Shown: positions 10,001 to 21,114 of the stretch, piece after piece
Numbering within the stretch: position 1 is the stretch's first letter
Layout: each line of letters starts with the position of its first letter
NCBI GenBank assembly: GCA_002118135.1
Contig: BDIU01000268.1
Span: 1 to 64,000 of the forward strand
Source of the DNA: Trebouxia sp. TZW2008
Taxonomy: Eukaryota > Chlorophyta > Trebouxiophyceae > Trebouxiales > Trebouxiaceae
Direction: 5' to 3'
Length of the DNA stretch: 64,000 bases
Made by a program: the position numbers and the translations under genes
The notes under the pieces: generated by a model
The model's input: the letters and a program-made list of their open reading frames with translations, nothing else
Told to the model about the DNA's origin: nothing
Databases searched by the model: none

Positions 10001-12862
10001 CGCTGGAACTTGCTTGTAATTTTCCAGCCGAGATGTGAATTGTTCTTGAGCACCGCCATTGACATTTGCCAAAAGGGAAAACATATTTGATGGAGCAACG
10101 TAGACCATAGGACCCAGAGGCTGTCGTCAGCGCCAAATGTTGACAATCTCTTTTGCTGTCGTCTTCTCAAAACAAATTTAGCGTCTGGCAGGGCTCCTAG
10201 CTTGTGCTGTGTTACACATCGTGCTCATCACAACCTTTGCTTTGATTGCAGCAGTAAAATACCATCTGTTGTGTTCCATGCGCAATACGTAATATGCAAT
10301 ACGTGGCACATTCGGGTGTGAATGATTGAAATGCAGTGCAGATTGAGCAATACATAAACCATTGCGCCAATACATAGTAGGCAATATGCAAGTGTGTCCA
10401 AGCATCAATTGCTGCAGATACGTCTATGTTGATTCACTGATCTGCAGGCAAAGAGCTGGTGCATGTGATCAGCTTCCTGCTTCAAATGGGCTTCAAGGAG
10501 GTGGGTGTACCCTTCTCGTTGGCAAGCCTAGACCCCTTGCAGGCCAACATCGCTGCGCACATGTCTCAGCTGGGCCTGCTTCTGCCCTTCAGGTCAGGTT
10601 CTGCGCTTTCAGATCATGGTTTGGCCTTTGGGTCATTCCCTTTGTCTGCCCTTAGGTCAGTTCTGTCCTTCAGGGTAATGCCCTTTCAGGTGACGTTCTG
10701 CCTTTATGGTGCGGCTTTGACATCAGCTTACCGACGTCAAATCGTCCATGACGAGGTTTTGTTCTGCATTTGGGACCTTTCTCTCTGTGCTTGACTTGCT
10801 GACCAATTCAAAACCGCGACTCTTTTTGCTGATGGGGTACTTGCTGACAGATGAGGCAATGTTGCTCTGCGTAATGATGCTGTGTCTGTCTGTTCAGAGT
10901 GCATGGGGAGGCGTGGGTGAGTCCCACCCGCCTAGCCCTGGCTTTGGGTGGAGGCCCCTCTGCTCAAGTCCAGCAAGAGGTTGCTGAAGGCTATGTCATT
11001 GTTGAGACAAACTACAGGGTATGATCGCTGTGTTGTGTAGTTGCGCTTCATATCCAGATGCTATGCCGTATGCCAGTAACACCAACGATATTTGAGCTTA
11101 GTGTGATGCAAAACAAGACTGGCCTTGCCTTTGAGAGGGGGCTCTCTGCTCAGGTCCAGCAAGAGGTTGCTGAAGGGTATGTCACTGTCAAGTGAATTTA
11201 CAGATTATCATTGCTCAAGTGAATTCACAGAATATCATTGCTGTGCATGACAAGTGAATTTACAGAATATTATTGCTATGCATGTCAAGTGAATTTACAG
11301 AATATCATTGCTGTGTATGTCAAGTCTGCTGTGTGTGATTGCTGTGACAACAAAGCAAGCAAGAGTTCAGAAATTACACATCTTGCAAGGCAGCTGCTGT
11401 TGTATCTGCAAATTGCTGTGGTGGATGATGTGTATGACAAATTGCAAGGTATGGGTTTTGTTGTTGCTAGTTGCGCTGCATGGAAAAATGCTATGATGTC
11501 AGCAGCCTGCTAGCCAAGCTGAATGTAATTCAAACAAGAGCAGCAAGATGTGAACACAATGTCGCCTTGTTGACATTGACATCACAGAGTCAGATGTGAC
11601 TTGCTGAGTCAGGCCAGTTCTTACTGTGCAGGTCTATGCTTATACCACCTCAGGGTTGCAAGTGGCCGTTTTGAGACGATTTGTATGCGCTGAGTGCCGT
11701 TTCCCATCTTCAGTCAGAGTCGGACATGACGCACTGTGTAAGGCCTGTTCTCCCTATGCAGGTGTATGCTTATACAACCTCAGAGTTGCAGGTGGCCATT
11801 TTGAGGCTGTTTGTACGCCCTGAGTGCCGCCTGCCAAACTTGTTTGTGGGCACCTTGACTCGAGAGAGCGTAACTCAGGCGCTCGAGTTTGGTGTGCAAG
11901 CAGAGCAAATTGTCAGTTTCATGCAGCAGCATGCACATCCACATGTGCTGCACAAGGTCCCAATCGTGCCAGAGGTAACAATAGTAGAGTGACTTTTCCT
12001 TGTAGCGACTGCTTTGATTACCAAAGAAACTGTCCTGACATTGAGTTGTACTCACTGAGAGGTACCATTGCAGTCAGAACACAGCATTTGATTTCCAGTG
12101 GCATGGTCATTAAATCAAGATTGTGCTTGCACCAAGTGACCTTACCAAGAGAAGTTACTGTAGTCATCATCATTACATTTTGCTAGCATACATTGGTAGG
12201 TGTGTGTGGCACAAGTCCTGTCTCGCCAGGCAGGCTTGTCTTGAGGAGCTTGCTGTTTTGTTGCAGACAAATGTAGGCAAATTCTGATTGTACACATTGC
12301 ATCATCATGTGTATCAGAGATTATTGTTGCTTTCTAGAGCAGTGGCTTGACATGGGAAGTCTTATGAGCAGAAGCTGCTTGCCAATATACTGAAGGCAAT
12401 GTCTGTGTGACTGATTCAGCAGATTGCATGTCACAAAGCCATTCCCATGCGAAGGTATGCACACACAAAGTAATCACAATGAGCTTCACGCCCATTTGTC
12501 TGTTGCAGTTTTATTGAGGCCATGTTGATGTCACAACTCAACACACTGCAGTATTCGCTGCATCTGTCATGCTCCCAAGTGTCCAGGATGCAGTAGTACG
12601 TGCAATGACTTCATATGGGGTTCCTTCTGTTTCACAGGTTGTCTCTGATCAGATCAGACTTTGGCAAGCTGATACACAGCGAGTCAGGCACCAGAAGGCT
12701 GTTTTGTATGATGCCTTTCCATCACAACATATATATCTGCTAGCGGCAGGCTTTGCATTGCAACATGGCTGGCTCCTGTGGCAAGATGATGAGAAAGGCA
12801 GATTTGTCAGCCAAGCAGGTGGGCATGATCAGATGCGAACTTACATCAAGTCTATCAAATGA
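7047..12862 (+). CDS. TFB2: TFIIH core subunit p52/TFB2 (GTF2H4)
   Basis: Subunit of the TFIIH core that anchors and stimulates the XPB helicase in transcription initiation and nucleotide-excision repair. Exons found: 7047-7200 (MNFAAYAESLPGTVLDQLY, then LPPLAKQYVVRMLHAEQ), 7277-7388, 8514-8696, 9427-9534 (AIAEQGFQFLLLDT), 10448-10592 (ELVHVISFLLQMGF), 10898-11018 (WVSPTRLALALGG ending VIVETNYR), 11762-11974 (VYAYTTSELQVAILRLF, TRESVTQALEFG, HPHVLHKVPIVPE) and 12639-12862 (SDQIRLWQADTQR to stop). These match human GTF2H4 in order, including ETNYR-YAYT-ELQ and DQIRLW. A short segment after exon 2 was not placed confidently. The start ATG fits the family N-terminus. Several exons have partial tandem copies beside them, annotated separately. 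Confidence 0.93.
9333..9405 (+). pseudogene. Partial upstream copy of TFB2 exon 5
   Basis: GCACAGCCAAAGACCATTG onward repeats the acceptor and first ~60 bp of the true exon at 9427, giving IDEQGFQCLL against IAEQGFQFLL. It then diverges and has no donor. Only the downstream copy fits the TFB2 reading frame and retains the full LLLDTYSQLW segment. Confidence 0.85.
10575..10720 (+). repeat. Tandem copies of a 5' splice-site segment after TFB2 exon 6
   Basis: The exon end CTGCCCTTCAG followed by GTCAGGTTCTGC recurs as CTGCCCTTAGGTCAGTTCTG and CCCTTTCAGGTGACGTTCTGCC within 150 bp. Each copy keeps a potential GT donor. This is the mirror of the acceptor duplications: here the exon end and donor are repeated downstream. 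Confidence 0.7.
11120..11330 (+). repeat. Downstream duplications of TFB2 exon 7 end and its donor
   Basis: At 11135-11185 the sequence CAGGTCCAGCAAGAGGTTGC copies the exon 7 segment encoding QVQQEVAEGYV. It is followed by four ~36-bp units of the form CAAGTGAATTTACAGAATAT (11190-11325). These resemble a decayed version of the exon 7 end plus intron start, ACAAACTACAGGGTATGATC. None preserves the GT donor cleanly. Confidence 0.7.
11632..11761 (+). pseudogene. Partial upstream copy of TFB2 exon 8
   Basis: TGCAG followed by GTCTATGCTTATACCACC copies the acceptor and first ~75 bp of exon 8 (VYAYTTSGLQVAVLRRF against VYAYTTSELQVAILRLF), then diverges and has no donor. The unit length, including the intron end, is about 127 bp. 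Splicing to this copy would give a truncated TFB2. Confidence 0.88.
11990..12180. mobile_element. MITE-like dispersed element, copy 1 (in TFB2 intron)
   Basis: Shares ordered blocks with copies near 39465, 51593 and 61420: GCGACTGCTTTGATTACCAA, GTCCTGACATTGAG, GCAGTCAGAACACAGCATT, then a later TTACTGTAGTCA. No coding capacity. Ends are diverged in this copy. Confidence 0.6.
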
Positions 12863-12879
12863 AGTTGGTGCAGCCACTG

Positions 12880-13110
12880 TCGTGAGCCTGTGCTGCGGTC
12901 AGCTCTTTTAGTCGTCTACCACATGAATGTCCGACAGAAGGAATCGAATGCAAGGCCGCTTGCATCAAATTGTGCTGCAGTCAGCTCCTTGAGTCATCTA
13001 TCACACGGATGTCTCATCAAATGAATGCAATGCAAAGTCGCTTGCATGACACGGTGCTGCAGTCAGCTCTCTTGAGTCAAGCCGCCACATGGATGTGCAG
13101 CTATAAGCCT
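12880..13110. repeat. ~82-bp tandem repeat, 3 copies, between convergent genes
   Basis: Three units carry GTGCTGCnGTCAGCTC, a CACATGnATGT block and GCAAnGnCGCTTGCAT (starts near 12890, 12972 and 13053). They lie just 3' of TFB2. The remainder of the intergenic stretch to 13770 shows no gene. Confidence 0.75.
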
Positions 13111-13770
13111 GTGCACACAAGCTGTGAGCATCTGCTGCTAGCTTGTACGTTACTAGTGCAATTTGTTTTGACAACATACTTTTGTTGTGGCTAATGCGAT
13201 GACTTGCATTCGAGGTGCAGCTAGGGCGTAGGCCCAATGAAGAGAGAGATGGCGCAAGCACGCTTAGAAAACTCACCACCAACGTAGAAGATTTGCAAGC
13301 GTTGTAAATCTCTGGTTCAGCATCTGAGTGTACCTAGAATTGCCAAGCACAACAAAGCCCAAAGGAGCCAGAGCACATTCAGCAGTACCTAACAGGCTCT
13401 TAATTGCGCCAATGAGACATGAAATCAGACTTGCTGCGGCTAACGGTGATCAGACATGGCAAGGCCATTGGATTCTTGATCTCAACTTCACACATGCCGC
13501 ACCTACAGTACGAAGTCTGACCAAAATGCCTGTAGCTCAATTATGAAGGTATATCGCAACCCGCTCGCAAAGCAAATGTGCTTATGGTCATTTTGTCTGT
13601 ACACATCAGCCTGTGCATTTCAAGCTATAACAGATTGACTACAACAGTCTGTTGGTCTAGTTTGAATCAGCCTCCAAACTGTCTTACGTGTACAAATGAA
13701 CGCTGACCGGGTACCATGACCCTTATCTAGACTGTGAGAGTCAAGAATGCAGCCGAACATGACTTGGCAA

Positions 13771-15747
13771 TCACGCATCCTCAACCTTCACCTTAGCCTG
13801 GATGTTGTCTGCTAGATCAGATGCTGCTTTGTCCTGAGATTTATCCTCCTTTGCCGCCTCTTTTGCAGGAGTGCCATTTGTTTGCGTGTCCTCTGCAGTC
13901 TCTTCACTTTCTGAAGCTCCGATGAACTTGCTGTTTTTCTGCATGGACTCCTCAAACAGCTTTTTGAACTCCTGCGCTCCTGAACATGGCATGCAAAGTG
14001 ATGGCAAGTCAATTGAAAGATTACACAATGCTGTACATGCGACAAGCAGATCTAAGATATAGCTGAGACATGCAGTGCAGTCTGTGCAACGTGCACATTA
14101 GTGCCAATGCATACGTCATACTCTTGCATTTTGGAGCATCAATCACTGAGCAGGGAGTGTAACGATTTGCTGCAATCTAGGCAACAAATGAGCATGTTGT
14201 CAAACTGCAGCTTTGCTATGGCAAGCTGGCTGTGAGGGTGAAGCATGGGCATACTTGCTGGGCTGGGGAGTTTGAGGCAAAACAGTTCCATCCTTTGCTC
14301 CTCTGAGGCAAAATCAATGGTAGACCATACCCAGGCTTTGTCACTGCCAGTGTGCTCTTGCAGCTTTGTGCCTGGCATCACTGCAGGTCATAGACAAACG
14401 TGAGAGGCCATAGAGTTGTGGATGGAACTGTGGTTAGAATTGTGAATAACTAGGCAAAAAAGGCTTCAGTGCAAAGCAGAGACACATACCAGAAGGCACT
14501 GAACAATGGTCGCAATCAGGCACAAAAAAGATATTTGACTGTGCCTGGCACCACTGCGAAGCACACAATGTGGGTTGAAACTTAAGGTGAAAACAGAGTT
14601 GTTGTTGAGTACAGAGCGCATGTCTGCCTGTGCCTGACACCACTGCAGACCACAGACATGATTGAGATGCCATCATGACAAAGCTGTAATCAGACACCAA
14701 AAGCATAGCTGAATTTGCCTGGCATCATTGCAAATCACAAACATACATGATGGTGAATGAAAAACAAAGTCGATTCAGGCACAAAAAGCATAGCTAAATG
14801 TGCCTGGCATAAATGCAAAGCACAGACATATGTGGAAAGCCACTGAACACACACGCAGTTGTCATTGGGTACAAAATGCATGTCTGATTGCGCCTTGCTC
14901 TACTGCAAAGGGGAGACATAACTGAGAGGCCAAGAGCATGTCTGAATGTATCTGGCATCATTGCAGACGCAGACCCCTGATGTGAACCCTAATTGAAAAT
15001 GAAGTTGAAGCCAGCCACAGAACACATGTCTGAAGATGAGAGACCAAGTGTGACAGTGGTGGAACCCAAAAAGTAATTATTGATAGGTCTGCTGACCTAT
15101 ATGGTTTGCCCTGATCTTCAATGTCTTTTCCTCACGCATCAAGAGCCTTACGCGCTGACTTTCCTTATCTTCTAACAGCTTGACTTTGCCAATCCCCCTT
15201 TCCTTCCACTCCCCAGCTTCATTGTCAAAGCGATACAACTTGCATTTTCTGCAAGGTTCAAGCCAGCACTCAGCTTGCCCGTAACTCATTGCAACGTTTT
15301 GGGCATGCATATGTAAACAGAAGTGAGGAGTCGTGACAATGAGATGCTTACACATCAAACAATGCAGTCTCCGTCTCTTCGCCTGTGCTGGTTTCCACCT
15401 CTTGCAGTTGTACTACAGGTGTGTATTCTGCTGCACACTCCTCGTCATTGGCAGCTTCGTCGTCTTCATTCTCGGCGCTTGTAGAAGCGACTGCCTTTGA
15501 CTTATTTGTGTCGACTCCCGTGAAGCCAGCAAAGCCACTGCCACTACCGAAGGTAGATGCTGATCCAAAAATCGGAGCGGATGAGGAGGCTTCCTGTAAA
15601 GGCAGTACCGCAAATGCTGAATCCGGAGGCTGCATGAGCTCAAAAGACGCCACAAATGCACCAAAGACATCACGAAGCAACTGATCAAACCTTGGGATGG
15701 GTTTTCACTGATGGTGCTGCGCCGTTTGTTGCTTCCGTGTCTGTCAT
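13771..15747 (-). CDS. RANBP1: Ran-binding protein 1 (RanBP1 domain)
   Basis: Binds Ran-GTP and co-stimulates RanGAP in the cytoplasm during nuclear transport. Five exons with consistent phases: 15747-15691, 15593-15352, 15248-15097, 14380-14255 and 13979-13771, about 261 residues. The start [12 protein letters not shown] is the first in-frame ATG. Exon 2 is Phe/Gly-rich ([16 protein letters not shown]) and ends in the acidic [15 protein letters not shown]. The core RanBP1 domain has [35 protein letters not shown] and [14 protein letters not shown]. The C-terminus [13 protein letters not shown] followed by a charged tail fits the family. The intron before exon 4 is full of decayed copies of the exon 4 acceptor. 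It is divergent from IFT38 (334 bp apart). Confidence 0.93.
14365..14990 (-). repeat. Array of decayed copies of RanBP1 exon 4 acceptor
   Basis: On the minus strand the acceptor CTGCAG followed by TGATGCCAGGCACA recurs upstream in transcription. Plus-strand TGCCTGGCATCAnTGCA blocks occur near 14368, 14549, 14629, 14716, 14803, 14891 and 14950, about 85 bp apart. Only the copy at 14380 leads into the full exon. The others keep the intron end and 10-15 bases of exon. Confidence 0.8.
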
Positions 15748-16080
15748 CAGCCAATCTTCGGATTTGACTCGCTACAAGGCCTGCAAAATTTCGTAGATAC
15801 TCAGCTTTGGGACCAAATCGCTGTGCCTTTACAGCATTCACTTCCCTGGGAAAGCTGTAGAGAAGCACCTGGCGGTAGGGTTCAACAGATTCTTAGGGTC
15901 TACACTTGGTAAGTTGTTTCGAGAATTGGGTCTTGAGCTGAAAGCATGCCCGTGAACGGCTGAGTCGACTGATCCGTGACATCTGACAGCATTGGAGACA
16001 GCCTGCAAGTGTGCTCTTGGCCTGTGCAAGCGCTGCGTTCCCAAGTCTGTCAGCTGATCTTGCGATCTCTAGAAGCAAGT
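15748..16080. promoter_or_regulatory. Divergent promoter region RanBP1/IFT38
   Basis: 333 bp between two head-to-head start codons. No TATA box stands out. Frames across it are open on the minus strand but use no ATG and show no similarity, so I treat it as shared 5' regulatory sequence and leaders. Confidence 0.55.
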
Positions 16081-19000
16081 ATGTCCTTCAGAGAGCTTCG
16101 AAGTGAGCACTCTGCATACTTCCGCGTGTTGCTTGAGATGTCAGCAAAATGAGTGGTATGCCTCATGTGAGCCTGGATATGCAGGCTTTGTTGAGGTGAT
16201 GAAGGCCTTGGGTTATCCTCGTCTGATCAGTCTGGACAGTTTCCGACTCCCAAACTTCGAGCTGGTCGCAGACTGCCTATATTGGTTGTTTCAGAGGTGA
16301 AACATCCGCTGGAAGTGATTGTGTAAACTTGGCTGCACGACGTTCACGTTTATCGTTTCTGGCAGGTACGATCCAGGCACCTCTATATCAGAAGATATCA
16401 CAACAGAGTCAGATAGAGTGCTATTTCTACAATCTATTGCCCAGAGTATGCTAGTCAAAGCCAGGATCAAGCTCAACATCAAGCGACTGTATGCTGCTGA
16501 TGCTGTGGCAGTCAAAGACCTTCTCAGTATGGCAACCTTGTTATACAAGGCGACGCGCACCACCACAGACGCTGATGATGATGTAAGGCACCCAGTCAAG
16601 CATCAGTGCTCAGCCTGAAATGTGTTGACACCAGTTTCCCCTGCCAGGATAACACGCCTAGCATTTCTGGACCCGCTCATTTATCTGACGCCAAGTCTGC
16701 GAGAGCTCTGGGAAGTGAGATCACACAAGCTGGCATTGCAGTGTACGATGCTCTGCAACAAGAGCCTGAACTAAGAGATGCAAGAAACAGGTGATGACTT
16801 GATCATGACAACGCTGCCCTAGCCCCTGCATGTAGATCTACATGTGGACATCTTCATTCATTCCTTCATTCCTTCCTTCTATGTCCAAACAAGTGTAATA
16901 GTGTTCCTGACACCATTGTGCCTGTAGGGCTGTTGCTCATCACATGGACACTGAAGCTGTTGAGCGCAGTATTCAAGAGGCTACTGCATCTGTCCACGAA
17001 AATATTACCCTGGTTGAACGGTCGCTGGTCAATCTGGAAGATCATAGAAGGTACGCCCTGTTGTACCTACTGTGGTTGTACACGAGCAAACATGCGTTGA
17101 CCATAAATGGTATATGTCAAAGCATGAGGATGGTATACAACCTTGGGCATCAGGGAATGCAACAAGAGCATGCCGTGTCAATGCTCAACCTTACAGTCAA
17201 CGCTTGTTTGCAATGCAACCATGCACTCAAGTTTTCAAAGAAACCCTTTTGCGACCAGTATGCTGTACTGCGCATTATATCAACTAAATGCCATGAAAAT
17301 CATGTGTATCATCAAGGTTACATGCCCTGTGGCCTGAGCCCTTTGAGCAGAAAACCCATGTGTTATTTGAGTCAAAGGCATGAGCACAGCAGAGTTTGGA
17401 GTGACTCTGCCTGTTTCTTTGAGCTGAGTCCCATTGTCTGACAATGATATCCTTTTGTGATGACGATCAGCACAAGCGAGCTTGGCATGAAAGTTCATGC
17501 CAATATCTTTGCCGTTTGCCACATGGGTAGGGTGTTTAGCAAACGCACCTCAATCAACATGGTGCCTGTGAGCAGCAGGGACACAATCTATTTCCTATTG
17601 CCCTGATGCTGCAAGAGTCTTGAGGGAGAAAAATTGCTTGAGAAGAATGCTTGAACTTGCAGAGAGTGGGTTATGCATGGGAAGCTGGCAAAATGCATTC
17701 CCAGGTAGACAGCTGGAAATCTGTTCTGGCATTGTGCTGCAGGAGTCTTGAGGGGAAGCTTGAGAAGAGGCAAGCTGAGCTTGAGCGGGCAGACAAGCTG
17801 TTGTTGCGCTGGTCAGCAGTCTGTGATAAGAAAACAGAGGACTGAACTCCAATTGTTGCGTGGCTTATTGTCATCGTACTGTGATGCAGGAGTCTAGAGG
17901 GGAAGCTTGAAAAGCGAAGAGCTGAATTAGAGCGGGCAGACAAGCGGCTGGCCAGTTTGGCTGTTGTGCGACCAGCATACATGGATGAATACGAGGCTCT
18001 ACAAGCAGAGCTGCAGGAGCTGTTTGGTGCTTACTTGGAACGTGTCAGGTGAGCGTTAACAATGCTCACACTTGAATGGATTCTGCTAAAATCCCAGATG
18101 TGTGACCTGGTATGCTGCTCCGCAAGCCTGAGTTCGTGACTGTCAGATCTGCTTTGCAGAAGCGTTGATTGTCCTCCTCTGATTCCGATCTCTGCTGTTT
18201 GTCAGTCACTGGAGACAATGCTGCGCAATTGCATGCCCTGTTCAGCAACAATGCTATCAAGCCAGGAGCATGTCATTACTCTGCTCTGTATGTGAAATTC
18301 AGTCAATTTGGTAGAGGCACAGTGACATTTCAACAATGGTTTAAATACACAAGGCCTGTCACAACCTGCTTGCGTTGCAGAAACTTGGAGTACCTAGAAG
18401 GGCAACTTGAGGGACACCGGTCAGTACAGCGCAACAAGATGGAGGCTGCAGACAGGTACGCTGAATGGAGCACATGTTTTGCACCGAGCATTTCTGCAGA
18501 ACCCGCTGACGTGTCACCCTATGCCTGTTCAACTGCGGGGCAACAAAGCTCGATTGACTTCAGCAAATTACACAATCCTGGAAAGAAAAGGTCAAGGAGC
18601 TTTTGCAGAGGTGCAGCCCCTTGTGGTCTGAGTGATTAGCCGCAGTCACTCGTGGTCACCTGCTGTTGATGATTCTGCATTTCTAAGACTGTGACGTCAT
18701 GTGCAACTGTATGCCTTGCTGTCTGTCAGTGCTGATTGCATCACTGCAATCCAGGCTGTGGACCATTGAAGAAAGCTAATGTCTATGCCATGCACTGGCC
18801 TCTTGTGCTTGTCATGTGGTCTTAGCTGCCTTTGCGCTTAATTTCTGCAAACAGCTTTGTTGCAGATTTCCATTTTAATGATCCACGTCAGTGATGATCC
18901 GCTCAAGCTTTCAAACGAAAAGGGAGCTTTTGATTTCAAATCCTGTACAAATTGTGTTAGTACAGCCACAAAATATCTGCATGAGGTAGCACAATGACAA

Positions 19001-20362
19001 AGCACATTTAGACAAGTGTGCATTGCTCAACAAAAAGTAAGTGCTGGCTTGATGATCCTGGAACTGGAAATGTTCCAGGATCATCAAGCACATGCAGGAC
19101 CAGCCCTGCTGGGAAGGACTTTGCAGAATGATTCGCACATGCTTGAGATAGTGTTGAGCACAGTCATCAGCAGCCACCTATCAACTCTCTGCGTGAGCCT
19201 GCAGGACAATGAAGCACATGCAAAAGCGGCTGCGCAATGATGAGCTGCGCATCTTGCGAGGGGAAGTAGAGGTAGATGAGGCCGATCTTGACAGGGATGC
19301 AGCAGAACTGGACAGTTCCGACTCTGAGGGCAACCTGCAACAGCCCCGCCAGGCTGCTGCTGGCTTTGTGTCAGCTCAGGCACGCAGCACAATGCAGACC
19401 ACTGAAAAGGGTGAGAACTCTCGCTTCAGTGCACCCCAGGGCTTTCTTTGTGCATGTAGCGCCTGTGCTGGGTCACGTCAAGATTGCTGCAAGTGTCGGT
19501 GCTGGTGTCAGCCCAGGCACGCAGCACGGTGCAGATCACTGAAAAGAATGAGTCTTCATGCTCCAACATCAATCACACTGCACTTGTGAGAGACGGCTCT
19601 TGTTGCTGCTGCTGATGCTGCTCCTTTTGTTGCTTATGATGTCTTCTGGTACGTTTGGCCTTCTCAATCATGCACAGACTCTCTGAGGTCAGCTGCGCTT
19701 CTGTGGAGCTGAGTCTGACATTATCCTGATGATGAACTATTCATTCATTCATTATAAACGTGGGCTAAGCAGGCTCAGCAGGCCCAACTAGGTAAGTACA
19801 GAAGCAATCAATTGTCTCCAACCAGTTCGGTCATGTGCTAATATAAACTAATTTCATTGGACATGAAGCACCAAGAGATCGGTGAGGATGATGAATGACT
19901 TTGCTGACATCTGTCCAGAGCTTCATGGCATGCCTTTGATGAGAGAGCATTGAAGCTGCAGATGCTGCCCAAATGCAGCTTGCTCTGACAACTCATAGAG
20001 CAAACTCTCAGGCATGTGTTGGTTCGCCAACTGCATTCACTTGCACATGAGACCATGTCACGTTCAACGTCGGAGTGAAGGCTGCAGAAGGTCACATCTG
20101 TACATCAAAGCCCGCACAGAGAATGTAGGCAGTATTTGCCTGTGTTGCAGGAGGCAAAGTCACAGGAAAACTGACAGGCCTGCTGTCTGAAGATGACAGC
20201 TCAGAGCACAGCATCCTTGATGACACAGGCAGCGAGTCCACCCACATCAGCAAAGGTATCACTGATGATGGCGAGCTGCTCCAGGATGATGAGATTGGAG
20301 CTGATTTGTCAGATGCCACTCCTGTAGACGAAGACTCAGACAGTGATGCCAGTGATTTCTGA
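16081..20362 (+). CDS. IFT38: Intraflagellar transport protein IFT38 (CLUAP1/DYF-3/FAP22)
   Basis: Component of the IFT-B complex that carries cargo along the ciliary axoneme. Nine exons: 16081-16102, 16185-16296, 16366-16582, 16648-16790, 16928-17050, 17890-18048, 18381-18455, 19205-19410 and 20151-20362. All join in phase to 422 residues, against 413 in human CLUAP1. The start MSFRELRSFVEVMKALGYPR matches the family start. Further matches are LPNFELVADCLYWL, SDRVLFLQSIAQSM, KLNIKRLYAADAVAVKDLL, SARALGSEITQAG, LERADKRLASLAVVRPAYMD and NLEYLEGQLEGH. The acidic C-terminus ends DEDSDSDASDF, also typical. Exon 1 is only 22 nt. Partial exon copies lie at 17609-17889 and 19480-19556. Confidence 0.96.
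17609..17889 (+). pseudogene. Two decaying upstream copies of IFT38 exon 6
   Basis: The functional exon begins after the acceptor at 17889. The copy at 17746 repeats LEGKLEKRQAELERADK, then drifts and runs into a stop with no donor. The copy near 17617 keeps only AGTCTTGAGGGAGAAAAATTG and a lost or shifted acceptor (GCAAG). Spacing is about 129 and 144 bp. Identity to the functional exon falls with distance, as expected for successive partial tandem duplications. Confidence 0.88.
19480..19556 (+). pseudogene. Downstream partial copy of IFT38 exon 8
   Basis: GTGTCAGCCCAGGCACGCAG repeats the last ~50 bp of exon 8 (VSAQARSTMQTTEK becomes VSAQARSTVQITEK). Its donor is mutated from GTGAG to ATGAG. 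This is a donor-side duplication, the reverse of the acceptor-side copies at exon 6. Confidence 0.8.
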
Positions 20363-21114
20363 TTGCCGAGCTCAGCTCATTTTAGTTCATGTTCATGAGG
20401 TTTGTGACACTGTTTGCTAAACTTCTACCAGCTTTATCCACCACCACTACACCTTTTGTACACTGCGCAACAGCAAGATGTCCTGAAGGCAGGCCGCTGC
20501 CGCTCCCAGAATGTGGATGCAGTCATACAATTCATGCTGTATTCTGGTTTAGTGGCACCAGTTCACCAATTGATTGACAGCACATAACAGTATCAGTACA
20601 TACAGAGCTCTTGAGGCCATTGTCTCAGAAGACGCTAACTGCCTCACTGCAGCCAGTCCTGCTGTAGTGTTTGCATGAGTGTGCAACTTAATGCACGGCA
20701 CATCATGCTGATCTGCAGCATCTCAGGACGAAGCAGCTATGCCATGATCAGCAAAAGCATTAGGCATACATTTGGATGTGTATTGTATGCTGCTGCTGCG
20801 CAGAAGTCTAAAGGACTGCAGCAACCCCTCTGTGCTGTTGGCAGAAGTATACTGAGCAGGCTGCGTCCATGCATGCGCTGCAAACATTTGCTTGGGCGCC
20901 ACAGCATATACATAACGTTGTTGCAATGCCCTTTGTGCTTGCAAACAGGGTTTGTAGCTTCATTACACTTGCCGAATACAAGGAAAGGCAGAGCAGGCTT
21001 GTGGCATACAATGCAAGCAGGCAGAGCAGTCAAAAGCTGCAACGCTCTCAGTTGATGGTTGCAACTGCTGCTATGCAGAGCCATGCAAAGCTGCCTGTTT
21101 TACTTGTGGACGCC
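20363..21114. other. Intergenic stretch between convergent IFT38 and RPS20
   Basis: No gene supported. Frames near 20675-21055 are open on both strands but have no ATG-plus-splice logic or family similarity. The RPS20 last exon begins at its right end. Confidence 0.5.

Noticed and set aside
15413..15868. Longer 5' end of RanBP1 from the frame opening at 15868
   Set aside because: That frame opens with GTG, not ATG. The ATG at 15747 gives a clean first exon with correct phase into exon 2.
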